From the NCBI RefSeq assembly GCF_003330845.1, contig NZ_CP026121.1:8351501-8415500 (forward strand): a DNA stretch of 64,000 nucleotides, in the 5' to 3' direction. The notes beneath the pieces were generated by a model. The model was given only the letters and a program-made list of their open reading frames with translations, searched no databases and was not told the origin of the DNA. Source of the stretch: Streptomyces sp. Go-475. Its GTDB lineage: Bacteria; Actinomycetota; Actinomycetes; Streptomycetales; Streptomycetaceae. This document shows, one piece after another, positions 8,505-16,793 of the stretch (within the stretch, counting starts at the first letter, position 1; each line of letters opens with the position of its first letter). The translations under genes were made by a program, and so were the position numbers.

Positions 8505-9590
8505 ATGGCGCAGGAAGTACGCGGCGTGATCGCACCCGGCAAGGACGAGCCGGTGCGGATCGAGACGGTCCTCGTGCCCGACCCGGGCCCGGGCGAGGCG
8601 GTCGTGCGCGTCCAGGCCTGCGGGGTGTGCCACACCGACCTGCACTACAAGCAGGGCGGCATCAACGACGACTTCCCCTTCCTGCTCGGCCACGAGGCCG
8701 CGGGCGTGGTCGAGGCGGTCGGCGACGGCGTCACCGACGTCGCACCGGGCGACTTCGTCGTCCTCAACTGGCGTGCTGTGTGCGGGACCTGCCGGGCGTG
8801 CCTGCGCGGGCGGCCCTGGTACTGCTTCGACACCCACAACGCGCGGCAGAAGATGACCCTCACCGACGGGACCGAGCTGTCCCCGGCCCTCGGCATCGGC
8901 GCCTTCGCCGAGAAGACCCTGGTCGCCGCCGGGCAGTGCACCAAGGTCGACCCGGCCGTCGCCCCGCAGGTGGCCGGCCTGCTCGGCTGCGGCGTCATGG
9001 CCGGCATCGGCGCCGCGATCAACACCGGGAACGTCGGCCGGGGCGACACGGTCGCCGTCATCGGCTGCGGCGGCGTCGGGGACGCGGCCATCGCCGGGTC
9101 ACGGCTGGCCGGGGCGGCGCGGATCATCGCCGTCGACATCGACGACCGCAAGCTGGAGACCGCCCGCTCCATGGGCGCCACGCACACCGTCAACTCGCGC
9201 GAGACCGACCCCGTCGAGGCGATCCGGGAACTGACCGGAGGCTTCGGCGCGGACGTCGTCATCGAGGCCGTCGGCCGCCCGGAGACGTACCAGCAGGCCT
9301 TCTACGCCCGCGACCTGGCCGGCACGGTCGTCCTGGTCGGCGTCCCCACGCCCGAGATGAAACTGGAACTGCCCCTGCTGGACGTCTTCGGCCGCGGCGG
9401 GGCCCTGAAGTCGTCCTGGTACGGCGACTGCCTGCCCTCCCGGGACTTCCCCATGCTGATCGACCTGCACCTGCAAGGACGCCTGGACCTCGGGGCGTTC
9501 GTCACCGAGACGATCCAGCTGGACGAGGTGGAGAAGGCGTTCGAGCGGATGCACCACGGCGACGTGCTGCGCTCGGTGGTGGTGCTGTGA
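8505..9590 (+). CDS. mscR: S-(hydroxymethyl)mycothiol dehydrogenase
   Basis: This 361-residue zinc alcohol dehydrogenase is of the class that oxidises the formaldehyde-mycothiol adduct, and nitrosomycothiol, with NAD. Catalytic zinc ligands are C42 and H63 (LGHEAAG). Structural zinc cysteines are C93, C96, C99 and C107. The nucleotide site is [12 protein letters not shown] near 183-195. The next gene, a metallo-hydrolase, starts inside the stop codon, the same pairing as Rv2259/Rv2260 in mycobacteria, which supports a role in mycothiol-dependent formaldehyde detoxification. The start at 8505 has GAAGGAG upstream. Confidence 0.9.
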   Translation: MAQEVRGVIAPGKDEPVRIETVLVPDPGPGEAVVRVQACGVCHTDLHYKQGGINDDFPFLLGHEAAGVVEAVGDGVTDVAPGDFVVLNWRAVCGTCRACLRGRPWYCFDTHNARQKMTLTDGTELSPALGIGAFAEKTLVAAGQCTKVDPAVAPQVAGLLGCGVMAGIGAAINTGNVGRGDTVAVIGCGGVGDAAIAGSRLAGAARIIAVDIDDRKLETARSMGATHTVNSRETDPVEAIRELTGGFGADVVIEAVGRPETYQQAFYARDLAGTVVLVGVPTPEMKLELPLLDVFGRGGALKSSWYGDCLPSRDFPMLIDLHLQGRLDLGAFVTETIQLDEVEKAFERMHHGDVLRSVVVL

Positions 9591-10219
9591 TGACGACGCG
9601 CATCGAACACCTCGTCACCTCCGGGCAGTTCACCCTCGACGGCGGCACCTGGGACGTCGACAACAACGTGTGGATCGTCGGCGACGACCACGAGGCGATC
9701 GTCATCGACGCCGCCCACGACGCCGACGCCATCGCCGAGGCCGTCGGGAACCGCCGCCTGACGGCGATCGTGTGCACGCACGCCCACAACGACCACATCG
9801 ACGCCGCGCCCGCCCTCGCCGAGCGCACCGGCGCCACCATCTGGCTGCACCACGACGACCTGCCGCTGTGGAAGCAGACCCACCCCGACCGCGAGCCCGA
9901 CGCCTGGCTGGTCGACGGCCAGGTCATCGAGGCCGGCGGTGCCGACCTCCGGGTGATCCACACCCCGGGGCACGCGCCCGGCGCGGTGTGCCTGTACGAC
10001 CCCGGACTGGGCACCGTCTTCACCGGCGACACCCTCTTCCAGGGCGGCCCCGGCGCCACCGGCCGGTCCTTCTCGCACTTCCCGACGATCATCGACTCGA
10101 TCCGTGACCGGCTGCTCACCCTGCCGCCCGCCACGACGGTCCGCACCGGCCACGGCGACTCCACCACCATCGGCGCGGAGGCGCCGCACCTCCAGGAATG
10201 GATCACCCGCGGCCACTGA
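9590..10219 (+). CDS. Metallo-beta-lactamase-fold hydrolase coupled to mscR
   Basis: This 209-residue glyoxalase II-like hydrolase has the metal motif THAHNDHID near residues 62-70, further ligands in HTPGHAPG and FTGDTLF, and a final histidine in TGHGDST. The second position reads HAHNDH, the usual HxHxDH. Its ATG overlaps the mscR stop as TGATG, so the two are translationally coupled. By position and family it may hydrolyse S-formylmycothiol, the product of MscR; that substrate is an inference, not shown by the sequence. Confidence 0.88.
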   Translation: MTTRIEHLVTSGQFTLDGGTWDVDNNVWIVGDDHEAIVIDAAHDADAIAEAVGNRRLTAIVCTHAHNDHIDAAPALAERTGATIWLHHDDLPLWKQTHPDREPDAWLVDGQVIEAGGADLRVIHTPGHAPGAVCLYDPGLGTVFTGDTLFQGGPGATGRSFSHFPTIIDSIRDRLLTLPPATTVRTGHGDSTTIGAEAPHLQEWITRGH

Positions 10220-10309
10220 TCGCGTGTCGCCCGTAAAAGGCGACAGAAGATGTCCGGCTTACCTGCCACTCTGAACCCGGCACACAGTCGAGGGCACAGG
10301 AGGCCGGAC

Positions 10310-11224
10310 ATGTCAGCTCCGCTCAAGGGCAAGGTCGCACTGGTCGCCGGGGCGACCCGGGGCGCGGGACGGGGGATCGCCGTGGAACTCGGCGCGGCCG
10401 GGGCCACGGTGTACGTCACCGGCCGCACCACCCGCGAGCGCCGCTCGGAGTACGACCGGCCGGAGACCATCGAGGACACCGCCGACCTCGTCACCGAGGC
10501 CGGCGGCCGGGGCATCGCGGTCCCCACCGACCATCTCGACCCGGCGCAGGTCCGCTCCCTCGTCGACCGCATCGCGGACGAGGAGGGCCGCCTCGACGTC
10601 CTCGTCAACGACATCTGGGGCGGCGAGAAGCTCTTCGACTGGGACGCCGCGATGTGGGAGCACGACCTGGACAACGGCCTGCACCTGCTGCGCCTCGCCG
10701 TCGAGACGCACGTGATCACCAGCCACCACGCCCTGCCCCTGCTGCTGCGCAACCCCGGCGGCCTGGTCGTCGAGATGACCGACGGCACCGCCGACTACAA
10801 CCGCGACCACTACCGCGTGAACTTCTTCTACGACCTCGCCAAGAGCGCCGTCCTGCGCATGGCCTTCGCCCTCGGCCACGAACTCGGCCCGCGCGGCGCC
10901 ACCGCCGTCGCGCTCACCCCCGGCTGGCTGCGCTCGGAGCTGATGCTCGACACCTACGGGGTGCGGGAGGACAACTGGCGCGACGCCCTGGAACGCGTCC
11001 CCCACTTCGCCATCTCGGAGACCCCGCGCTACGTGGGCCGGGCGGTGACCGCGCTGGCCGCCGACCCGGACGTGGCCCGCTTCAACGGCACGTCCCTCTC
11101 CAGCGGCGGCCTGGCCCAGGTGTACGGCTTCACCGACCTCGACGGCAGCCGCCCGGACGCCTGGCGCTACCTCGTCGAGATCCAGGACACGGGCAAGCCG
11201 GCGGATACGACCGGTTACCGGTGA
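10310..11224 (+). CDS. SDR family oxidoreductase
   Basis: This 304-residue short-chain dehydrogenase has cofactor motif GATRGAGRGIA near residues 15-25 and an Arg after the second strand (TGRTTRERR) suggesting NADP. The NNAG-equivalent is altered to VNDIWGG, and the active-site region reads FFYDLAKSAV with the YxxxK pair. The ATG at 10310 is chosen because AGGAGG lies 7 bases upstream; an in-frame start at 10250 has none. The C-terminus extends about 40 residues beyond classical SDRs. The substrate is unknown. It lies 90 bases after the mscR pair on the same strand. Confidence 0.87.
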   Translation: MSAPLKGKVALVAGATRGAGRGIAVELGAAGATVYVTGRTTRERRSEYDRPETIEDTADLVTEAGGRGIAVPTDHLDPAQVRSLVDRIADEEGRLDVLVNDIWGGEKLFDWDAAMWEHDLDNGLHLLRLAVETHVITSHHALPLLLRNPGGLVVEMTDGTADYNRDHYRVNFFYDLAKSAVLRMAFALGHELGPRGATAVALTPGWLRSELMLDTYGVREDNWRDALERVPHFAISETPRYVGRAVTALAADPDVARFNGTSLSSGGLAQVYGFTDLDGSRPDAWRYLVEIQDTGKPADTTGYR

Positions 11225-11405
11225 CACGCACCGCGGTGGACGAGCCCGAGTGCCGGGTGTCTGATTCGTCCGATTTGGCTGTCATGACTCGGTGGGGAAT
11301 GTCACTGTTCCGTCCCGGCGCGGTCCGGTGCACAACCGGAGCGGTCGCACGTCCGTCTAGCTGGCAGACACCGCAGACCACTTCCGCGAAAGGGCATGAC
11401 CAGCC

Positions 11406-12101
11406 ATGGGGGACGTACGCAGACGGGGTGCCGTCGCACTCGGGCTCACCGCACTGGTGACACCGCTCACGCTCGCGCTCGGCGCCACGCCGGCCGCGGC
11501 CGCGAGCTGCACCACGCAGACCGGCCCGTACCAGAAGCAGGTGGAGAAGTTCCTGGGCCGTCCGGTCGACGGCAAGCAGTCCGCCGCCGACTGCAAGGCC
11601 ATCAAGGCCTTCCAGACCAAGCACGGCATCTCCCCGAACATCGGCTACGCCGGTTCCGTCACCTGGGGCGTGATGGACCTGATGCAGAAGCAGAAGGCCG
11701 TCGGGAGCAAGCCCAACAAGGACGGCAAGTGCCCGGTGAACAAGGGCCGGATCGCCTGTGTGAACCTGACGCTCCAGCTGAGCTGGATCCAGGACGGCAA
11801 GAAGCTCGTCTACGGCCCCGTCCCGGTCCGCACCGGCCGCGACGGCGACGAGACCCGCACCGGCCTGAAGAAGATCTACTGGCGCAACATCGACCACGTC
11901 TCCTCCATCTACGACGTGCCGATGCCCTACGCCCAGTTCTTCGACGGCGGCCAGGCCTTCCACCAGGCGAACGTCAGCATGTGGAACCCGCCGGGCTCCC
12001 GCGGCTGCGTCAACATGACCAAGACCGACGCCAAGAAGTACTGGTCGATGCTGAAGAAGGGCGACGACGTCTTCGTCTACGGCCGCAAGCCGGGCACCTG
12101 A
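11406..12101 (+). CDS. Secreted L,D-transpeptidase (YkuD) with peptidoglycan-binding region
   Basis: This 231-residue protein has a signal peptide cleaved near residue 33 (PAAAAS), a peptidoglycan-binding-1-like helical domain (about 38-95) and a YkuD catalytic domain (about 118-228). The catalytic histidine is H186 and the nucleophile C201 in GSRGCVNM, the usual S/T-x-G-C-x-N pattern. It would form 3-3 peptidoglycan crosslinks outside the membrane. Three further cysteines (C35, C63, C109, with C118 nearby) could form disulfides. It stands alone, with about 180 gene-less bases before it. Confidence 0.88.
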   Translation: MGDVRRRGAVALGLTALVTPLTLALGATPAAAASCTTQTGPYQKQVEKFLGRPVDGKQSAADCKAIKAFQTKHGISPNIGYAGSVTWGVMDLMQKQKAVGSKPNKDGKCPVNKGRIACVNLTLQLSWIQDGKKLVYGPVPVRTGRDGDETRTGLKKIYWRNIDHVSSIYDVPMPYAQFFDGGQAFHQANVSMWNPPGSRGCVNMTKTDAKKYWSMLKKGDDVFVYGRKPGT

Positions 12102-12146
12102 CACAGGCACCCGGCTCGCGTCCGGCCCCCAGGGGGTGGACACCCC

Positions 12147-13346
12147 CTACTGAGGAGCGTCCCCGAAGTCCGGGATCTCCAGCCGCACACCGCCCTGCCG
12201 CGCCGACTCGTGCGCGATGATGCCCGGCAGGGTGTAACGGGCCGCCACCCACGCGTTCACCGAGGGCAGGGTCCGCTCGTTGACGGCGGTCACGAAGTCG
12301 TCCACCAGGAAGTGGTGGCTGCCCTCGTGGCCGTTGTGGAGGTGGTCGAACTCCCTCGGCAGGCGCGCGCGGTCGTGCACGGGCGCCGAACCGGAGGTGA
12401 ACGCGGCCCGCAGCTCCGGCGCGATGTGCTGCAGCGACGGGTCGTCGGGCGACATGGTGGGCTTGGGCTCCAGCAGTTCGCTGATGTCCTTCACCCCCTG
12501 CTTGTCCTGCCACAGGGCGACCGTGGCGAGCTGCTCCATGCTCGCCTCGGTGCCGAAGAAGCGGAAACGGGACTCCCGTATGTGCGAGGGGTAGCCGACC
12601 CGCCGGAACTCGTTCGTACGGAACGAGCCGCCGCCCGCCACCTCGAACAGCGCGGTGGCGTTGGAGAAGTCGTTGCCGAACTGGCTGATCTCCTTGTCGA
12701 AGACGCCGTCGCCCCGGTCGTCGACGACCCCGATCGCCGACACGCTGACCGCGTGCGTCTTCCAGGCGCCCAGCACCCCGCCGACCGCGTGCGTCGGGTA
12801 CAGCAGCGGGGGATAGCTGGCGGTCGCCTTCCAGTTCTCGCCGCCGCTGTACTGGTACGCCTCGTAGAACCCGAGGTCCATGTCGTGGACGTAGTCGCCC
12901 TCGGCGTAGAAGAGCCGCCCGAAGGCGCCCTCGGCGATCTGGTTGCGGGCGTGGACGGTGGCCGGGTTGTACTCGCTGGTCTCGCCCATCATGTAGGTCA
13001 GCCCGGTGGCCTTGACCGCGTCGATGATCGCCGCGATCTCCTCCGTGCTGATCGCCATGGGGACCGCCGAGTACACGTGCTTGCCGGCGTTGAGGCCCTG
13101 GAGCACCAGCGGCCCGTGCGTCCACCGCTGCGTGAAGATCGCGACGGCGTCGACGTCCTCCGACTCCAGCATGGCCTCGTACGACGGGAAGGTGCCGGCG
13201 AGGCCCTGCGCGGCGGCGAGCTGCTCGGCCCGCTCGAGCAGCAGGTCGGTGACGTAGACGGCGCTGACGCCGGGATGGGCCTGGAACAGGGTGGCGAACT
13301 GGCCCGAGAACTGTCCGGCGCCGACGATGCCGAGGGAGAACGTCAT
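12147..13346 (-). CDS. Gfo/Idh/MocA oxidoreductase in sugar ABC operon
   Basis: This 399-residue NAD(P)-dependent sugar dehydrogenase-like protein has an N-terminal Rossmann motif GIVGAGQFSG and a catalytic-region variant HVYSAVPMA in place of the usual EKP, so the conserved lysine is absent. The C-terminal alpha/beta substrate domain carries GGENWKATASYPPLLYPTH. It is the last gene of the leftward operon permease-permease-binding protein-oxidoreductase, 14 bases after the binding protein gene. The missing EKP lysine suggests an altered reaction or cofactor use. Confidence 0.88.
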   Translation of the reverse strand: MTFSLGIVGAGQFSGQFATLFQAHPGVSAVYVTDLLLERAEQLAAAQGLAGTFPSYEAMLESEDVDAVAIFTQRWTHGPLVLQGLNAGKHVYSAVPMAISTEEIAAIIDAVKATGLTYMMGETSEYNPATVHARNQIAEGAFGRLFYAEGDYVHDMDLGFYEAYQYSGGENWKATASYPPLLYPTHAVGGVLGAWKTHAVSVSAIGVVDDRGDGVFDKEISQFGNDFSNATALFEVAGGGSFRTNEFRRVGYPSHIRESRFRFFGTEASMEQLATVALWQDKQGVKDISELLEPKPTMSPDDPSLQHIAPELRAAFTSGSAPVHDRARLPREFDHLHNGHEGSHHFLVDDFVTAVNERTLPSVNAWVAARYTLPGIIAHESARQGGVRLEIPDFGDAPQ

Positions 13347-13360
13347 GGAACGCGTGCCCT

Positions 13361-14704
13361 TCACTGGGAGAGGATGAGGTTGATCTGGTCGTTGGTCTGA
13401 TCGAGGCTGCTCACGGGCTTGCCGTTGCCGTAGATGTCCTCCATGGCAGGGGACATCAGCGCCGTCATGTCCGCCGAGTAGCTCGCGATCGGGTAGGAGA
13501 AGGTCCGGAAGTTCTTCTTGTCGGCCACCGGTTCGGTGAACGACGAGACGTCGATGCCCTTCTTCCGGTAGGCGGCGACGGCCGCCTCGGTCCCGGCCTT
13601 GGTGGCGGGGAAGACGACGCCGTACCCGCCGACGACCTTCTGGCACTTGTCCGAGGCCAGGTACGCCACCCACTTCTTGGCGCCCGCCTTGTTCTTGGAG
13701 GCCTTGGTGACGGAGTCGGCGAGGCCGTTCATCATGGTGGCCCGCTTGCCGGTCGGCCCGATCGGCGTCAGGGCGGTCTTGATGTCCCTGCCCTTGAAGC
13801 CGGCGTAGGTGGAGATCATCCAGGCCCCGTCGAACGCGGTGGCCGCCTTGCCGGCCGCGACCTGGGTGTTGGCCTGGTTGGACTGGACGTTGTAGTCGGA
13901 CAGCGGCGGCATGTAGCCCTTCCTCGCCAGGCCGAAGTACCACTTGATGACCGACTGGAAGGTCTTGCTGTCGTACTGGTACTTCGTGCCCCAGCGCGGC
14001 TTGTCCAGATAGCTCCAGCCGGCGGAGGCGGCGAAGTTGCTCCACTGGGTCTGGCCGTCGCCGAAGCCGCCGCCGTTGGTGGCCAGGCCGTACACCTTGA
14101 CGTTGTTCTTGTCGAAGCCCGGCTCGTCGCCCCGCTTGCCGTTCTTGTCGATCGTGAGGTGCGCGATGGCCTTCTCGAAGGTGCCGCCGTCCTTCGGGTT
14201 CCAGGACAGGTTGTTCAGCTGCTCGGCGGTGAGGCCGGCGTCCTTCGTCATCTTGGAGTTGTAGAACAGCGCGACGGTGTCCCAGTCCTTGGGGGCGCCG
14301 TAGCGGTGGCCGTCCTTGCCGATCCAGTTGGCGGCGAGGCCCGGCTGGTAGTCGGCGTCCTTGATCCCGAGGTCGTCGAGCGGTTCGAGGACCTGCAGAT
14401 CGGCGTACTGGCCGAAGTTCTGGATGTGGTCGGTGAACACGTCCGGCTGGGTGCCCGCGATGAACCCGGCGGTGAGCTTGGTCCAGTAGTCGGACCAGCC
14501 CAACTGGGTGATCTTCACCTTCAGTCCGGGGTTCTCCCGCTCGAACCCCTTCGCGCAGGCCTGGTAGGCGGGCAGCTGGTTGGCGTCCCACAGCCAGTAC
14601 GTGACCGTGTTCGCGGAGGATCCGGCGGCGCCGCCCTGCGCGCAGCCGCTGACCAGGGACAGCGCGAGCGCTCCGGTCGCCGCGACGAGCGTACGAATTC
14701 GCAT
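13361..14704 (-). CDS. Sugar ABC transporter substrate-binding lipoprotein
   Basis: This family 1 extracellular solute-binding protein of about 447 residues has a lipobox LVSG-C (C21) and Thr/Tyr/Trp-rich sugar-site segments (YWLWDANQLPAYQA, SDYWTKLTAG). The ATG at 14704 is preferred to an adjacent GTG at 14707. It would be tethered to the outer face of the membrane and deliver a carbohydrate to the two permeases encoded upstream. No ATPase gene is present, as is usual in Streptomyces, where MsiK serves many such transporters. Confidence 0.92.
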   Translation of the reverse strand: MRIRTLVAATGALALSLVSGCAQGGAAGSSANTVTYWLWDANQLPAYQACAKGFERENPGLKVKITQLGWSDYWTKLTAGFIAGTQPDVFTDHIQNFGQYADLQVLEPLDDLGIKDADYQPGLAANWIGKDGHRYGAPKDWDTVALFYNSKMTKDAGLTAEQLNNLSWNPKDGGTFEKAIAHLTIDKNGKRGDEPGFDKNNVKVYGLATNGGGFGDGQTQWSNFAASAGWSYLDKPRWGTKYQYDSKTFQSVIKWYFGLARKGYMPPLSDYNVQSNQANTQVAAGKAATAFDGAWMISTYAGFKGRDIKTALTPIGPTGKRATMMNGLADSVTKASKNKAGAKKWVAYLASDKCQKVVGGYGVVFPATKAGTEAAVAAYRKKGIDVSSFTEPVADKKNFRTFSYPIASYSADMTALMSPAMEDIYGNGKPVSSLDQTNDQINLILSQ

Positions 14705-14714
14705 CACAGTTCCC

Positions 14715-15638
14715 TTACTTGATCCCGGTGAAGCCGATGGAGCTGACGATGCGCCGGGCGAAGCAGGCGAACAGCACCAGCATCGGCAGCGCGGCGATGA
14801 GCGTCGCGGCCATGAGCCCGGACCAGTCGACGCCGGTCGCCGGGGTCTGCGCCCGGAAGATCGCCAGCGCCACGGTCAGCACGCGCGAGCTGTCGCTGTA
14901 GGAGACCATCAGCGGCCAGAAGTAGTCGTTCCAGGAGGTGATGTACGTCAGCACGCCCAGCGTCACGATCGGCGTGGACGCCATCGGCAGCACCACCCGG
15001 AAGAAGATCTTGACCTTCCCGGCGCCGTCGAGCAGCGCGGCCTCCTCCACCTCCTTGGGGATGTTCATGAAGAACTGGCGCAGGAAGAACACCGCGAACG
15101 GGGTCATGAACATGGTGGGCAGTGCGATGCCGAGCAGCGTGTCCACCAGGTGCAGCTGCTTGATGAGCACGAAGTTCGGCAGCAGCGTGAAGATGGCCGG
15201 CACCATCATCCCGGCGAGAAACAGCCCGAACACCGCGTCCCGCCCGCGCCAGCGCAGCCGCGAGAAGGCGTAGGCGGCCATCGCCGAGAAGAAGATCTGG
15301 CAGCCGGTGATCAGGGTCGAGACGAGCACGGAGTTGAGCAGGTAGCGCCAGAAGTCCAGCCCGCCGCCCGCGCCGCCCTGAGCGATCGCCTCCTCGGCGG
15401 ACTGCAGGCCCAGGGCCCGCTCGAAACCGCTGGTGGTGAGGTCCACCGGCAGCGGGTTGGTGGGGTCGGCGCTCAGGCCGGCGTTGGTGGACAGCGCGGT
15501 GCGCAGGATCCAGTAGAACGGCAGCAGGGTGATGAGGACGATCAGCCCCATCACGGTCCATGCGACGGCCCGCCCGAAGGGGAACCCGCGCCGGGCCGGT
15601 CGCACCCGCGTCGGCGTCGTTGTCGTCACGGCGGTCAT
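14715..15638 (-). CDS. ABC sugar permease, MalG type
   Basis: This 307-residue inner-membrane permease has six predicted helices and the ATPase-contact EAA loop EEAALLDGAGKVKIFFRVVLP near residues 200-220. The C-terminal half ends SIGFTGIK, typical of the MalG/LacG branch. It lies 19 bases after the MalF-type gene and 10 bases before the binding-protein gene, so all four genes are one transcription unit. The periplasmic loop between helices 1 and 2 is long (about 60 residues, Gly-rich). Confidence 0.92.
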   Translation of the reverse strand: MTAVTTTTPTRVRPARRGFPFGRAVAWTVMGLIVLITLLPFYWILRTALSTNAGLSADPTNPLPVDLTTSGFERALGLQSAEEAIAQGGAGGGLDFWRYLLNSVLVSTLITGCQIFFSAMAAYAFSRLRWRGRDAVFGLFLAGMMVPAIFTLLPNFVLIKQLHLVDTLLGIALPTMFMTPFAVFFLRQFFMNIPKEVEEAALLDGAGKVKIFFRVVLPMASTPIVTLGVLTYITSWNDYFWPLMVSYSDSSRVLTVALAIFRAQTPATGVDWSGLMAATLIAALPMLVLFACFARRIVSSIGFTGIK

Positions 15639-15657
15639 GGCCGGTGTCTCCCTTCCG

Positions 15658-16623
15658 TCAGCCGAGGTCGGTCCGGCCGGCCCGGGTGAGCCGGTACTGG
15701 AGGATGGTGATCGCGCTCAGCACGACCAGCAGGGCGACGGACATGGCCGAGGCGTAGCCGAACTGGAAGCGGCCGAACGCCGAGCCGTAGATGTAGTACT
15801 GGAGCACGTTGGTCGCGTTCGCCGGGCCGCCCGCGGTGGTCACGGCCACGGTGTCGAACACCTGGAACGAGCCGATCACCGTCATGATCAGCACGACCGC
15901 GAGCACCGGCCGCAGCAGCGGCATGGTGATCCGCCAGAACATCCGCCACTCGCTCGCCCCGTCCACCCGGGCCGCCTCGTACATGTCGTTCGGGATGGCC
16001 TGGAGCCCGGCGAACAGCAGCAGCGCGGTGTACCCGACGTGCCGCCACACGTTGATGAGCGCGATCGTCGGGATCGCCCAGGTCTCGTCGGCGAGGAAGG
16101 GGATGCGGTCGACGCCGACGGCGCTGATGATCTCGTTGCCGATGCCGAGCTGCGTGTCGAGGATCCAGAGCCAGACCAGACCGGCCACCACGTTCGACAT
16201 CAGATACGGCGTGAGCACGATGCCGCGCAGCACCGCCGACTGCGTCAGCCGCTGGAGCAGCACGGCGATGACGAGCGCCGCGACCGTCTGGACGCCGATG
16301 TTGATGACGACGTACTCGACGGTGACCCACAGGGAGTCCCAGAAGATAGGGTCGTTGACCATGCGGACGTAGTTGTCCAGGCCCACCCACTCGGCCGGAG
16401 TCAGCAGGTTGAAGCGGGTGAAGCTCAGGTAGACGCCCCGCAGCGTCGGCCAGAGCAGGAAGACCACGAAGCCGAGCAGGGCCGGCGCGATGAACACCGC
16501 GGCCAGCCGCCCGTCCCCTCCGTTCCCGCCCGCCTCGGTCCGGCGTGTCCTTGGTGTGCTGTGTGCCTCCGTTGCGCCGCCCGCGGGCAGACGCGATGGA
16601 GGGCTGCTGGAGGCGATGGTCAC
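15658..16623 (-). CDS. ABC sugar permease, MalF type
   Basis: This 321-residue permease is the first gene of the leftward operon. Residues 1-40 are a polar cytoplasmic tail, followed by about six helices and an EAA loop MYEAARVDGASEWRMFWRIT near 215-235. A GGPANATNVLQYYIY block near 265 is typical of MalF/UgpA proteins. The GTG start at 16623 has GGGAG upstream. The promoter lies in the 170-base divergent region shared with the ROK gene, where repeated GCGAAA elements occur. Confidence 0.92.
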   Translation of the reverse strand: MTIASSSPPSRLPAGGATEAHSTPRTRRTEAGGNGGDGRLAAVFIAPALLGFVVFLLWPTLRGVYLSFTRFNLLTPAEWVGLDNYVRMVNDPIFWDSLWVTVEYVVINIGVQTVAALVIAVLLQRLTQSAVLRGIVLTPYLMSNVVAGLVWLWILDTQLGIGNEIISAVGVDRIPFLADETWAIPTIALINVWRHVGYTALLLFAGLQAIPNDMYEAARVDGASEWRMFWRITMPLLRPVLAVVLIMTVIGSFQVFDTVAVTTAGGPANATNVLQYYIYGSAFGRFQFGYASAMSVALLVVLSAITILQYRLTRAGRTDLG

Positions 16624-16669
16624 GGGAGACTCCCTCGCATGCGGCGGCTCGTCCTCTGGCGGGACTTAC

Positions 16670-16772
16670 TTTTGGCGCGAAACAATTGCGGCGTCAAGAG
16701 GGGTGCAAACATCTTTTCGCAGGAACCGTCAGCGCCGTAGAGTGGTCATGTTGATTTCAGTGCGAAAAAAAG
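16670..16772. promoter_or_regulatory. Divergent promoter region with repeated TGCGAAA-type elements
   Basis: Three A/T-rich elements stand out: TTTTGGCGCGAAA (16670-16682), the inverse CTTTTCGCA (16713-16721) and TTTCAGTGCGAAA (16755-16767, arms TTTC/GAAA). A possible rightward promoter is TTCGCA (16716-16721) with TAGAGT (16738-16743), 16 bases apart, putting the third element just after the start point. Position between the ROK gene and the transporter operon suggests ROK operators. The promoter call is an inference from spacing. Confidence 0.5.
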
Positions 16773-16793
16773 GGCGAGGGGAGCAGGACGCAG

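Noticed and set aside
12131..12148. Terminator hairpin AGGGGGTG/CACCCCCT
   Set aside because: The loop would be only two bases and the stem overlaps the stop of the Gfo/Idh gene; too weak to list as a terminator.
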